64,000 nucleotides of DNA from Mesostigma viride (taxonomy: Eukaryota > Streptophyta > Mesostigmatophyceae > Mesostigmatales > Mesostigmataceae): NCBI GenBank assembly GCA_009746045.1, contig RPFO01000744.1, forward strand, positions 865,635-929,634, read 5' to 3'. This document shows positions 22,044 through 34,880 of this stretch, one piece after another; position 1 is the stretch's first letter, and each line of letters begins with the position of its first letter. The notes under the pieces are model-generated. The model saw only the letters and a program-made list of their open reading frames with translations, made no database searches and had not been told where the DNA came from. A program made the position numbers and the translations under genes.

Positions 22044-25000
22044 ATGCCCGCGCAGGTCCAAGTGCGCAAGCCTCCAGGGTTAGATTCCAAGGAATGCCAA
22101 CTACAAGACCCCTTCAAGTGCCTCGAGTCGCTAGGGCTGCAAGTGACACATGAAAGACCGGCCCAGGGGGCTGACCCGGCCCACCGGCCGCTGGATTGCC
22201 CCGACGGCACGGACAAACACGGCCCTGAACATGAGGATATGGCCAAATGTGGCAGCACTTGGGGTGATTCCGCAGGTACACAAATTGGTGACTCAGCAGA
22301 CACACTATTGGGTGACTCGGATACCCCTGCTCATGACCAGATGATGGACAACCGCGGGCTGAGCAAGTGGCCCGATTCCTCCATTGCTGCGGATACCAGC
22401 AGAAACATCCTCGTCGGCCACTTTGAGAGCTCGCCCACGAGCGACGGAGTCGAGACGTCCCTGGCCACAGGCACAACCACCCTGGCAGAGGGCCAGCTTT
22501 CCGAGCCCATGGAGGTCCAGCCCAAGCCACTGGCATCTGGCACCTCCTGCAATGCTGCTGCTCAGAAGCTGAGCCATGACTCGAGCGAAAGCCATCCCTC
22601 CTGCGAGAACCCAGGCCATTCCATGAGGGACCTCCATCACAGCGACTGTGACAGCACGACGCTGATTGAGAACGACCGAGCGGCGTTTAGCTGCCAGTCG
22701 ACCGGTTCCACTCAGGGGGGTCATCAGTCGCCACCACGATCCGCAGAATTAACACGGCCCAGCTCACCGCGCGCCGTCTCCATCATGGCATGCCACATGC
22801 CGGGCGGTGGCGCCGCGACCCAGGGCGAGCCAGGGACGAAGCAGGGGGGTCAGGCCGGCCCAGGCTCACCCCCTGTGACAGTTGCGAGTGAAGAGGAGAG
22901 GGTGCTGGATGCAGCGGTGACGAAGAGCCATGATTCTGGCAGCGCGGAACTGTGCGGGAGTCGGGTCGACCAGGCAATGGAGGAGGTGGGTTGTAATCGT
23001 GTCACGCGCACAGAGAAGGAGCCGCCCCTCCAAACACGAGACTGCGGCAATGGGGACGCAACCGCCCCGGCTGCCCCGGCCGCTGTCGCTAGCACTACCA
23101 CCACCGCCGCCACCTCTGCCTCCCGGCTGGCCGCGGCATTGGCACCGCGATCGGGACCCAGCTGTTTGCTGACTGCCGCAATGGGGTCTGCTGGGCTTCG
23201 CGAGAGCGGCACTAGAGCGGCTGCAGTGGGGGAGGAGCTTGTGGTGGAGGAGGATAGTGCGGGGGAGGCCCATGGGGTGGAAAGCACAGGGGATGCCCCT
23301 TCGGCAACCGCAGCAGCGCCGGAAGATGCGGCGGTGACAGGTCAGTCTGGCGACGGTGTTCGTGCCGCTGCGGCGACGAGGCCCGAGAATGCGATGTCGG
23401 TCGCGGTCAGCAGCAGCCGCGCGGCCGGCACGGTGAATGCGCTGAAGGCTGGTGGTGGCATCGAGCGTTGCCACCAAGGGTGCTGCGAGGGTGTCGAGTG
23501 TTGCGAGGGCGAGCAGAGGGAGTGCCCAGCCGCGTCAAATCGGGATAGCGTGGACAGGACGGGTTGCAGGTCGAGCGCAACACTTCGAGGGAGCGCAGCT
23601 CGTCGCAAGGAAGGGCCCGAGGAGGTCGGCGGTGCGAGGGACGTACAGGGGGGGCATGGTCAGACGGATGAGGAGGGGCGCCCGGCGGGGGATGATGCGG
23701 ACGCCAGTGTTGCGGAATTGGGGCCGGCGACGGTGCAGTTAAGGCCGGGCATGGCGGTCGGAGTGGCTGAAGACACCAAGCCTGTCATGGATGTTGATGC
23801 TGGCATTCCACAGGCCAAGGATGCTGGCATTCCACATACCGAGGATGCTGACATGAAGGACCGTGACAGCACGACAGGCATCACTGGCACGGCCGAGGAT
23901 GCTGGCAACGCCACATCCCGCGTCGCCCATGCTGGTGGGAGTGCCACATCCGCCCTGCGGGCAGACGAGGACGGGGGGGGTAGCGGCGGCGAGTATAATA
24001 AGGACTCGGGGGCGGCACAAGGCGACGGGAGCGGTGCAACAGCCATGGAGACTGATAGCGCGGAGCCTGGGGGCGGGTACTCCCTGGCACCCACATGCCC
24101 CGGTGGCCCTGCCCAGGGACGCGAGGGTGGTGATGGCGGCAGGAGGGTGCCGGCGCCGTCGGCAGGGGTATTGCCTTTGGACGGGCGCATCTCGCACCTG
24201 CTTGCAGAGGTGGGTGGGTGGTCATGAAATGTTTGCTAGGGGTACATTCCTCTTAGCCAAATAGGGTTTGCTGCGTGCCGATGTGGATGGTTGGATTCGC
24301 GGGTGGGAATTGGCAACATTGCTGGCAAGGATGAGTGCTATCCAATCATCGCTGTTCAATGAAATCATTTAATTGGCACTCTGAACACCCACCGCTTCTG
24401 CCCGCCGCGCTTTTCTTGATCATCATTGTCATCATTTCACAGGCAGAGGCCGCACGGGTGGCGTCTTCGTCTCGCCTGGCAGGCATCGTCCACCTGTTCC
24501 TGGTACGCAGAACAGGAGTACGCAGACCGATGCACCCGTCAATGCCGCTGTGCTCACGGACTGTGCTCAGAACGCGGCAGGTGTCTCAGTTGCTTAGTGC
24601 ATAGGCCTTGCACTGTCAATCTCTCCCTGGTGCGCAGACGGTTGCAATAATCAAACTTGTTTCGCAGCCTGCAGTATCTATCTTGTCAGCTGGCTACCTA
24701 CAGAAAGCCAGGGTGACCCCAGGGGAGCGATGACTGCCTTCCTTGCCCACTTGTCACCGCCCACCCAAAAGCCTTCACATCGTTCATCTCTTTCTAGAGC
24801 CCGCTGCATAGACTGCCATACTACGCCAGGTTGTAGTACCCAAGATCGTTGCACCCAGCAACCTTCCACATGCACACTTGTGCTGCCATGCCCGGGATTC
24901 CTGCTTTGAACATGCAGTTTTGCATAGTTTGATGAAACGTTTCTTATGAGACGTTTTTGCATGGCGCACTCATCTTTGTGGTGACTTCACAGTCGTACCC

Positions 25001-28000
25001 AGCAGCCTTGCTGAGCATGCGTGCACGCGTGCCGCGTGGCGCGGATGCGCTTTGCTTACTCAGAATACAACATACAGACAAAGGCTGATTGCGACATGCA
25101 TAGATCGTTCAGCCCATTCCACACACTATGCAACACCCCCGTTCCCACTGCCTACCTCATCCCTCTTCCTTGACTCAACCAAACAACCACTTACAGATCA
25201 TTATTTATTTCCATGCCAAGGTCATAATAGTTGATCTCATAAAGCCTGTTTCTTATATTCGCTGGTTGCAACCTCTCGTCTCTCCCCCGCAGACCCCCTC
25301 AGCGCTACCCCCCCGTCTGGACGCGGCTCCCATGGCGATGGCAGCGATCCAGGGTGCCGCCAACCTGGCAGCGCAGTTCATGTTCACGCCGCTATGCCAG
25401 CATCCAGCCCAGGCAGACCACCCGAGTGACAGCAGCCAGCATGCAACAGCTGGTGCGGCTCCTAACGGAGCAGCCAAGGTCGCCACCAACGGGCCTGCAG
25501 AGGTGGCCTTCAACTGCCCAACGGGGGTGGCCACCACTGAGCCAGCAGGGATGGCCTCAGTTCCAGGCATGCAAGGAGCTGTCAACCGTTCAACCGAGGA
25601 GCCGCCGTTTCCTGCCAGCAGCTACTCACAAAATGATCAAGGGGCAGGCGACCTGTCATCACATTCCATGGGCGAGGCCACTGGTATGGACCACACGGGG
25701 GCACTGGCACCGCCACCCCCACCCCCACTACCCCTTGTCTCTGTGCTGTCCGACCCGGAATCTGCCTGCCGGCACGCCCCCGCGGCCGCGCACCCACCCA
25801 CGCGAGGGAAGTTGAGTCAGCCCTTGTCGAAGACCCTCGTAGAAGAATGTCAGGACCAGCTCCTGGCACAACCAGTTTCCATGCTGGCTTCCCACCAACT
25901 GCCAGCAACATCTGCAAGCAGCACCCCTTCATGCACAGGGAAGCGGGCCATGGCTACAGTGGAAGGTCCCGTGGGGGGGTCCTTTTGGGCCCTTGATCAT
26001 GCCAGGGATGGCCCAGATGGCGCCCCGGAGGGTTCCGGCGCAGCCCGTCCTGGGGTGTACGAGGAGGTTTACGCGTCTCCGGCCAAGAAGCGGCGACTTG
26101 GCTTCGTGGAGGAGGGGGCGGGCGGCAGCAATGAGGAGCGGGGGGCAGGGACAGGAGCAGGAGGGGTCGATGGGTGGGGTGGACAAGCGGTGGCGCAGGG
26201 TACGGACGCAGGAGCAAGTGTTCACAATGTCGACGGGTCTGCCAGGGGGCGGCGGAAGAGGGTGAGTTGGCGTGCCATGTATTGCTATCATTGCTGCTCC
26301 GACGGTAGTAATACTACTATACCATCTAGGTGGTATCCCACTTGCGAATGCATGACTCTGCAGGATAGAGGGAGCATTGGGTCGATGATGGAAAGATCAA
26401 CGCGTCTGTGCAAAAAGTGGGGGCAGCGTGCAAGCAAGCCCTCATGTGCGAGTGTTTGTGACTTTGTTTTGCTGCTGCACTGGCCCTGGGATGAGCAGTT
26501 TCATGCTTGATCCGGTCCTTTTAGAAGCGTATCTATAACAACTATCCGGTCCTTTTGATAGCGCATCTATAACAACTCTCCGGTTCTTTTTGATAGCGTA
26601 TCTATAACAACTCTCCGGTTCTTTTTGATAGCGTATCTATAACAACTCTCTGGTCCTTTTGATAGCGTATCTATAACAACTCTCCGGTCCTTTTGATAGT
26701 GCATCTATAACAACTCGCCATCATCCATCAAGTTTAATAACACTTCATGATCCAAAGCCGCATTATATCAATGAGACAATCAGTGCAGGCCTGCATATAA
26801 ATTATGTTATTCAATTGATTGACTTGTTCCAACTCCTGATTTGTTGTTCATGTCAGCAATGGCTCTTCTCAGTTCAGACTTGGCACCCCCCGTGACACCG
26901 TCCAGCATTGCTTACCCCATGGGTTATCAGCGCCTTTTCTTATGCACGCTGCGATTCGTGTCGACAACGCTGTATGGTTTTTCTCTCGTCAGCCGGCGGC
27001 AACCGCAGTGGCGGCCGCAAGCACCAACCCCAGCAAGGCCAAGACTCCACGCGCCCACCGCGGCCTGCCCATCGCAGCTGTGGAGATCCTTCGCGCGTGG
27101 CTGTTCGACCACTTCTGCTACCCGTATCCGAAACAGGCGGACAAGAAGGAGCTGGCCAAGAAGGTCGGCCTGTCGCCTGTGCAGGTCAGCCCATGTTTCC
27201 AGAATCCTGACGGGAGTGAAAGATATGGCACTCTCCTAGTTTTGCTTGGGGGGGGGGGGGCTCTCACAAGGCTGCAGTTTTGGCACCTTAATCAGACCAT
27301 TCATTTTGCCTGCTGCACATCTGTTTATCGGAATGCCACTGATTTAAGCTCCAGCAGTTGGAGGGCTCCCAGGATTCAAACGCAGGACTTGTTGCACCCA
27401 CAAGCTTTTACGTGCTAGGCTTCACCTATATTCATATAATATATATGATAGATATAGCTTCACCCATCACACCAGATCCCGGATCATACTGTAGATTTTC
27501 AACTAGTTTCCGTGTTTCTTATGCAGCCTGCGCCGCTCCCCTTGTTACATATCCCCCCCCCCGCCACGCAAACTGCTCCCTCCCACCCCCCAATGACCAC
27601 CCCCCAGGTGTCCAACTGGTTCATCAACGCGCGCGTGCGCCTCTGGCGTCCGCTGATCAAGGACATCGCCCGCGACCCCGACATGCGCGAGGAGGCGGAG
27701 GCCCTCGCCGCCAAGCGCGTCGAGGAGAAGCAGTCACTGCTGGAGGCCAAGCAGCGGCAGGACCGGGCGAATGTTGGGGGGACCGCTAGAGGGGGGACGA
27801 ATGGTGGGGGGAAGCAGCAGGAGCCGCTGCCGCAGCGGCGGGCTGCCGGGAGTGATTCCAGCTTTCTGGCCCCTGGTGGTGGCAAGGACCACGGGGAGAT
27901 CTCAAACACCCAGCAGGGTTCGACGCCTAGGAAGTTCGGCGGGGTGGACGGACCGCTCGACGGGAGCGGTCATCGCCGTGGCGGGGATGATGGCCATCGT

Positions 28001-28426
28001 GACAACGGTCACCATGCGGGGGCGAGGACGAACAGCTTTGGTCAGCCACCGGCGAGTGTGCCGACGGATGTTCCAAACCGGCCCGGATGTGCTGTCCATG
28101 CCGGTCATGAGGGAGGGATCTCGGTCGGGGCAGGCGCTAGTAGTGCCAGCAAGATGTCGCTGACGATCACGTCGGCGATGGCGTCCGTGCATGGGAGAGC
28201 GACGTGGGCGGATGTCCACAACTCTGTTGTGAGCGCTGGTGGCATCGCGCATTCTGCAGAGGGTTTACTGTCTCTCCCAGGGGGGATCGAGGGCTCCCAG
28301 ATGCATGGGGCGGGAGGGCATGGGGGGTTGGACTTGCAGGCGGCGCGGCCGCTGCGGAGCCTGCGTTCGATCAAGGACCTGAAACGCATGTCGAGCGTAG
28401 GGCCTGACCTGTGCATGCACTCCTGA
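22044..28426 (+). CDS. BELL-class TALE homeodomain transcription factor, four exons
   Basis: Model: 22044-24209, 25293-26261, 26993-27184 and 27608-28426 (TGA), with all three introns GT-AG and phase 0. The homeodomain spans exons 3-4: [20 protein letters not shown], the three-residue loop extension PYP, then [14 protein letters not shown] joined to [17 protein letters not shown]. This is closest to plant BELL and algal GSP1-type TALE proteins, nuclear factors that pair with KNOX partners and in green algae act in the zygote programme. Predicted length is about 1381 residues, unusually long. Exons 1-2 are low-complexity (Ala, Gly, Ser, Thr), with several near-repeats of AGIP or EDAG around residues 580-640. 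No separate SKY/BELL domain is evident. The ATG at 22044 is uncertain: it is followed by a pyrimidine-tract/CAG that could be an acceptor at 22055, so an upstream exon may exist. Confidence 0.85.
26508..26716. repeat. ~47-bp tandem repeat in BELL intron 2
   Basis: Five copies of TCCGGTCCTTTTGATAGCGT plus ATCTATAACAACTC with small variations in the T run, and a partial end. Intronic, non-coding. Confidence 0.9.
27345..27425 (-). other. Degenerate tRNA-like sequence in BELL intron 3
   Basis: Read on the minus strand, AAGTCCTGCGTTTGAATCCT then GGGAG resembles a tRNA variable/T-arm block (AAGTCCTGGGTTCGAATCC), with a TAGC A-box-like start about 35 bases upstream. Stems do not pair properly, so it is at most a tRNA pseudogene or SINE head. 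Confidence 0.3.
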
Positions 28427-29345
28427 AATATTATCAGTCATCACAGCGGAAGACTCCGCTCAATTGAGGAGTCACCCCAAGCAGATGTTGCATGACTGCA
28501 GGCGGGTTTGGATTTGTGCACGCGTTCTTTAACAAGGATTTGTGCACGCGTTCTTTTACAAGAGGGTTTCTATATACGTGGCATCGAGGAATTGGGTACA
28601 ACGAGGATTGTTCACTATTAAAATGCCAGCCATGAGAGAAGGTTGCATCGCATTATTATGTTGTCTACCCCAGGCCTTGTCTGCGCAGCAGCTGGCGTCC
28701 CCAGCTGCTGCGTTTCAGCCGTAGTGCGGGCCACGCCCATGCGGTGAATGCGATTTCTTTAGCGTTTTTTGTAGTAGTAGAAACACAGACAGCACTAATC
28801 TGTATATTGTTAGGGAGCCTGGTAAGTGCCATCTGTAAACGGTCGGGAGGCCCCTGCCATTATGTAATCGTTGGGGAGCGAGGCAGCTGCCTTTCTGTCA
28901 ATAACTTAATTCAACATAGAAAAATTTAGGGATTTGTGGCTACTTATAAAGCATTAGAGGGCTGGCTGGCGTGTGTGACTGCGTAATGTTGTGGGTTAAG
29001 AAAGCGCTTCATTAATTGATTAATTAAAATATATATAACATATGTAACTGTGTGACGTGGGTGCCACTACAGAGTAAAGGAACCTTCAACCCCTACACAC
29101 ATCGAGGAGGGAGGGCGCCCTAGCTTCACTGCCACAAGCACTTGGGCAGGCCACAGAGTGCTCTCTCCGGCCACAGCATGGTGCTGGGGAGTGGGGCGCA
29201 ACACTGTGGGTGCAATTCGACCATGCAGTACCATACGTAGGCTGACGCATAGCTTATACGCTGTAAGAAAGGTAGGCTCAAGACGTCGGGAAAAGCGCAA
29301 GCTAAGTGCCACAAGCTGGAGCCAGTCTGAGCTAGTTTACTATAT
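28427..29345. other. BELL 3' region and intergenic DNA
   Basis: Holds the 3' UTR of the BELL gene and intergenic sequence with an ATTAATTGATTAATTAA patch at 29012, resembling the tails of retroelements here. A duplicated TTTGTGCACGCGTTCTTT occurs at about 28512 and 28539. No gene recognised. Confidence 0.4.
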
Positions 29346-31990
29346 ATTCATTGAGAATGATAAATTACGGAGGTGAGATGGGCATGCAACATAAGGAAAA
29401 ACCCGAAAAGATGAAGAACCCTGAAGAAAACAATAGTAATCTGACACGCGCATGCAAGGATCACGCCAGCTGCACAAGGTACAACTAACAACATCACAAA
29501 ACTACGACACACAGCAACATCGCTGCCGGCCCACCATGCAGGCCTGGGAGGGATCTAGACCGCATGGGCCGCGACAAAGGCGGCCCAGGTGCGGCGGAAT
29601 AACATGCACATCAGCCACGGTGCTAGTGAGGGCGACTGGGCGAGTGACAGGCGCTGCCGCCAATACGAGGACCACGTGCGGGCAGACCACGGGGCAGTCT
29701 GACCCTCGAGGTCGAGGCGGTCTTCACGGCGCTGGCAGCACTCGTGAAAAAACTCCGCTGTCTTGGGGCTCATGGCCCCGAACTCCTCAAGGACAAAGGG
29801 GATGACCCGGTGGGGCCCCACGTTGCCGTAGGAGGAGGCAAACTTGTCGCGCTCAGCCACAGCGGCAGCAGCGCCGGCATTCACAGCCGCCCGGAGGATG
29901 TGGCGACCGGAGAGCGGCCGAGCCACGGAGACATCGATGAGCAGGTGGCAATCAACCCTGCCCGTCGTAGTCAAGCACGGTAATGTCGGCGGGGCGGTGG
30001 TTGGGTGAGTAGAGGGCGGCCCCATCCGCGTCCTCGCACTTGATGGTGTAGTGGGGAAAGACCGACCGAACCATGGCACACACCACCCGGAGGAGAGCGG
30101 TATGGAGATAGAGGAACCAGTTCTGGTTCTGCTGGCCACCCATGCATGCGATGTAGTGCGTCCCAGTAGTATCGAGAGCAAGCCTGCAGCATGCAGCTGC
30201 CGCAGGACGCACCCGCCGTGATGAGAGGTCATTGCGGGGCAAACATGCAGCTGCTGGCGGAGAGCGATGGCGTAAAGGGCCGGCACCAGCGTGAACAAAG
30301 GGCTCATGGGGAGGGCGCGCAGGAATGCGGCCCCCACGCGCCCCTCAAGGGAAACGTCGGAGTGAAGCCAAGCCTTCCCCTGAACCCCGCGCAAATTATT
30401 GGATGACTTTTTTTCCTGATGCGATCAGGATGCGATGCTTTTTTTCCCAAAAATGCTTTTCCCCCAGCCAGTACTGACCGTAGTAGATAGTCGGCCCGCC
30501 CGAGTCTGGTTCATGCGATGGTGCCAGAAACGTTCAAGCTCGCATGCATGCAGACCCATCCAGTCGGCACACGGTGCAGTATACCCGCGTGGGTCTTTTG
30601 TTGTTTTTCATGAACGCAGGCAGGAAAGACACTAGGGCTGACGACAGTGGACACGCCGGGCGTGCCCTGGGGCAGGCGACGGTGGACGGCCTGGGCGGGG
30701 CGGACCGGAGGTCGCAGGCCTGCTGGATCCCGAGGTAAGAATCCTGCACGGCCTGCACAAAGGGGAAGGGGGATGGGGTACCAAGTCGGGAATGGCGCTG
30801 ACGGCGGCGCTGGGGACCAACCGGCGGATCTCCGCCCAGCTAGGCCTGAGCAACAGAGCCAAGGAAGGCGGCGGGGGCGAGGCAGGCGGCACCGCCGGCG
30901 CGGGTGAGCCCACACCCGCCCATGCGGCAGGGGACGGGGTGGCCAAGCCGCATGGAGTGAGCTGGCAGGCTAGGGCCGGGGAGGAGCGCCTGCAAGGCGG
31001 CCTGAATGCACTCGTCGTGGCCCTCCGCAGCAAGCCGCACCAAGTGGGGGGGAGCGCCACGGAGCCAGTGAACCACCCGCGGGTGGGCGCAAAACCACAG
31101 GAGGAGCCCTTTGGTCTGGGCCGGGGTCCTTGAGCCTGCGCACCCAAGTCTCGAGGACATGGGTGCGCTGTTCCACGGTGGCCCGGACTCACTACTCTTC
31201 GACGTAGTCAGGGTCACCCACAGCTACAAGGGACGCCCAGGCACGAGAAACCACGCGCCCCCGCCAATGCCCCCGGCCGGGGTAGCCGCGGGGAAGCTGA
31301 CAGCAGTCCCCCTGGGGCGAAAAGACTCCACACTTGGGGAGGGTGAGCCGAACGAAGGTTGATGGCCGCCATGGCCAGTACTTCAAGGGCAGCCAGGGCT
31401 GCAACCACAGCGTCGGCCGGGCCAAGGGCATGGATAATATCGTCAATATAGGCGAGGAGCACGACATCCGGGTGCGCAGCGTAGACACCTTGGAGAGCCT
31501 TGTGCAGCGGGGCGGACACCGTTAAAAGGGGCCGAGGGGGTCGCCTTACCATGGGTTCCCGTGCGGGAAGCGACGTCGGCGAACATCCCATCCTCCATGA
31601 GGAAGGAGAGTTGAGTGGGTTCGCCGTAGCAGGCTGCTGTCCACACAAGAAGGTGACTCAGGGAACGCCTCGCCGACGGCCTCAAAGATGCTAGCCTTGG
31701 TGACAGCATTGAATGCATTATGACAATCCACCTTCAGCGCGCCACATGGGTCGGATGCGTCTCTAGGTAGGCCTGAACTGTGTGCACGATGTGATGTCGC
31801 TGCCCCCTTTGGTGGCGACGCCAAGCTGGGCCGCGAAGGACTCCTCAGCCTCACTCCAGTTGGGGCAGAATTAAGTAGGCGCGAAACTCGGGGTCCTTTT
31901 GGAGACAAATGACCTTAATTACTCACCATGCAGCTTGCGTAGGACCTCGCCGCAAGCAATGGGACGAACGCGGCCAGCAGGCGGGGGGAC
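29346..31990 (-). pseudogene. Decayed copy of the RLE-type non-LTR retrotransposon (family X), RT to 3' UTR
   Basis: Minus-strand frames broken by many shifts follow the 61-64 kb element in order: RPIACGEVLRKL (about 31960-31925), VKVDCHNAFN (about 31720), VLLAYIDDI (about 31460-31430; the intact copy has AYLDDI), LLLWFCAHPRVVH (about 31100), GGCGLTRA (about 30915), the C..C/TH...C knuckle region (about 30180), SEDADGAALYSPNHRP plus LLIDVSVARPL (about 30030-29910) and WSARTWSSYWRQRL (about 29690-29640). The 3' UTR end at about 29346 matches the copy at 32588. Confidence 0.8.
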
Positions 31991-32587
31991 GTCGTCTACA
32001 GCGGACAGCGGTACTATATATAACGCTGCATGATGCAAGTAATTATATTTTTAATAGTAGTATATATTACGCTGTCGGTTGGGAAGAAGCCGGCGGGTAT
32101 ACTGCATGGAAGGGGGCCGTCATCTATACGTTGACCATTCACTGTCATGCACACACTGTCATGCAAGCCCCAGGTGGCAGGCGCCCCTGCCCCAGCGGTA
32201 CCCCAGCAGTCCAGCACCTAGCGTAGGGGATCGATATAGCGCCCTGCAGCCGGTAGCTAGTAGGGGCCGGGATATACCAGTAGTGTAGAATATTAGAAAG
32301 GCTTAGCCGACGTGGCTCACGCCCATGTGCATGTATGCCTAGCTATATGACGGGACCCACGCCACATGACGCATTAGCTCCGTATAGAGTATTTAGTCAT
32401 GCTTTGCACATCATGCAGAGAGTTACTCTCTGCTGGCATGTCATTCCCTAGCCACTGATTACCTAGCCACAATCATCGATCTTCCACCCCTGGCATGGCA
32501 GGCCTTGTAGGTATGATACATCATGGTGGTGCAGGTGCACCTTGTGCACCCAGAGTATATGTGGCTGAATACGTCCCGCACCTGCAG
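31991..32587. other. Intergenic stretch between two family X fragments
   Basis: No gene recognised. Contains a short direct repeat CACACTGTCATGCA/TTCACTGTCATGCA at about 32138-32164. Confidence 0.35.
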
Positions 32588-33830
32588 GTTATAGATTCAT
32601 GGAGAATGATAGATTACGGAGGTGAGATGGGCTGATGCAACATAAGGAAAAACCCGAAAAGGAGAAGAACCCTGAAGAAATTTAATAGGAATCTGACACG
32701 GACATCCAAGGATCACGCCAGCGGCACAAGGTACAACTAACTACATCACAAAACTACGACACGCCGTCGATCGCAGCAACATCGCTGCCGGCCCACCATG
32801 CAGGCCTGGGAGGGATCTAGACCGCATGGGCTGCAACAAAGGCGGCCCGCCATTTGAATGGTAGTGCATAATTGGTGGTGGTAATGCACGACGGTATTGG
32901 ACGGAGTTCCGGCGGGGTGCGGCGGAATAACACATCAGCCACGGTGCGAGTGAGAGCGAGTGACAGGCGCGCTGCCGCCAATACGAGGACCACGTGCGGG
33001 CAGACCACGGGGCGGTCTGACCCTCGAGGTCGAGGCGGTCTTCACGGCGCTGGCAGCACTCGTGAAAAAACTCCGCTGTCTTGGGGCCCATGGCCCCGAA
33101 CTCCTCAAGGACAAAGGGGATGACCCGGTGGGGCCCCACGTTGCCGCAGGAGGAGGCAAACTTGTCGCGCTCAGCCACAGCAGCAGCAGCGCCGGCATTC
33201 ACAGCCGCCCGGAGGATGTAGCGACCGGAGAGCGGCCGAGCCACGGAGACATCGATGAGCAGGTGGCAATCAACCCTGCCCGTCGTAGTCAAGCACGGTA
33301 ATGTCGGCGGGGCGGTGGTTGGGTGAGTAGAGGGCGGCCCCATCCGCGTCCTCGCACTTGATGGTGTAGTGGGGAAAGACCGACTGCACCATGGCACACA
33401 CCACCCGGAGGAGAGCGGTATGGAGATAGAGGAACCAGTTCTGGTTCTGCTGGCCACCCATGCACGCGATGTAGTGCGTCCCAGTAGTATCCAGAGCTAG
33501 CCCGCAGCTGCGCCGCAGGACGCACCCGCCGTGATCATTGAGAGGTTGCGGGGCAAACATGCAGCTGGTGGCGGAGAGCGATGGCATAAATTATTACCGG
33601 GCCGGCACCAGCGTGAACAAAGGGCTCATGGGGAGGGCCTGCAGGAATGCAGCCCCCACGCGCCCCTCAAGGGAAACGGAGTGAAGCCAAGCCTTCCCCT
33701 GATCGTTCAAGCTCGCATGCAGACCCATCCAGTCGGCACAGTGTCAGTATACCCACGTAGGTCATTTGTTGTTTTCATGAACGCAGGCAGGGAAGACACT
33801 AGGACTGACGACAGTGTTGTTACATATTTG
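32588..33830 (-). pseudogene. 5'-truncated family X retrotransposon (C-terminal endonuclease half)
   Basis: The minus strand encodes the zinc-knuckle/endonuclease half: GTHYIACMGGQQNQNWFLYL (about 33480-33420), SEDADGAALYSPNHRP (33357-33310), LLIDVSVARPLSGRYILRAA (33268-33210) and WSARTWSSYWRQR (33000-32965), with frameshifts. The 3' UTR matches 29346-29480 closely. Starting mid-ORF is the usual result of incomplete target-primed reverse transcription. Confidence 0.8.
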
Positions 33831-34369
33831 CTCCCCACGGAGATATGTTATAATATAGTCTAATTTAGTTTGATTTAGTTTAGGTTAATAATGCTGACAG
33901 AAGTTTACATATGCTGACATAAGATTACATATGCTCCCCCACGGAAATATGTTTTTTATTTACGCTTAACTTCATCAGTATGTATTAGCACATGACACAG
34001 TTACATGAAACTGAAATTAAATTGAGTACTGATGAGGTAGGCGCGGCGAGCACACTCATAAATTAATCCAGTAAACTTAGCTGCGTGGTGACTGCTCATA
34101 CCGTAGTCCATGTCTCTTCCATTCAAGGGTGTTTCCGCATGTATACCAGATGGCCGGTGGTAGAACGATCACACTCATCACAGCAATCAGTGCTTACGAC
34201 TGGAAACTCCTGGCAGCTAGTAACACATGAACGCGCTGATCACGCGAGTTTGTTTATTAGCTGCATGACTACCCATGGTCCCGTCGCTAGTGGAGCATTG
34301 TCGCAGCCTACTGTATATAGTGGAGCAACGTCCCCCCAACTGCCCCGGCGATCGTCAAGCGCGACCTGG
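33831..34369. other. AT-rich intergenic stretch, no gene recognised
   Basis: Contains short duplications (ACATATGCTGACA and CCCACGGARATATGTT, each twice, within 33826-33950). Nothing else stands out. Confidence 0.35.
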
Positions 34370-34790
34370 CAGTTCAAGGTCGTCATCCTGACGGTCGATC
34401 CTGACCTACGGCATGGAAGCGTAGACGCTGACACAGGAGATCGGCGTGCATGCAGCCACCGAGATGTTGTGTAGAGCGCTCAATACACCAAATATAGGTG
34501 CATCATCTTAGCGCCGAGGAGTTGTATGCTGACTTGCCTTATGTTACAATGTTGATTCTTAGGCACAGGCGCCTGGCTGGGCCTGGCTGGGCACCTAGCT
34601 GGCCTGCATGCACAGATCGATGAGGTAGATACATCCGGATATATAGACTACTACTAGCTACTCTGGCACCAAGCCCGCGCAGCCGGCCGGGCGTTGATTA
34701 ATTCATCCTCACATGGCGTGCCCCGGGCCTGCGCGCGGATGCCCATGGGCCGCCATCCGTGGACTTTCCGTGATAGGCTATAATTAAGTC
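34370..34790 (+). mobile_element. Family Y LINE fragment, plus strand, heavily decayed
   Basis: Around 34374 the frame KVVILT...DPDLRHG corresponds to the ILTILTYGAETWT segment. From 34512 it reads EELYADLPYV, then LRHRRL (34560) and W-P-GR-type residues, matching 12194-11868 on the opposite strand. It ends near an AATTAAG/TTAATTCC patch that abuts the reversed hairpin of an ORF1-only element. Confidence 0.6.
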
Positions 34791-34799
34791 ATCAATCTA

Positions 34800-34880
34800 A
34801 TTACTTAATTCCCTAACTAATTATTAAACACGCGCTCCCGTTGGGGAGTCACGGAGCACAATAATACAGAGTTAAAGTGC
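34800..34880 (-). repeat. Reverse-oriented 3' hairpin and tail of an ORF1-only element
   Basis: GCTCCCGTTGGGGAGTCACG then GAGCAC at 34833-34858, with a TTAATT-rich tail to its left and AAAGTGCTTTTCATCCCTG to its right, as in the 38041 copy. Only the terminal part is recognisable. Confidence 0.65.

Noticed and set aside
22114..24225. Several minus-strand frames of 100-230 codons opposite BELL exon 1
   Set aside because: No domain; shadows of a GC-rich exon.
26520..26716. CRISPR-like array
   Set aside because: Tandem units have no variable spacers, and the sequence is in an intron of a eukaryotic gene.
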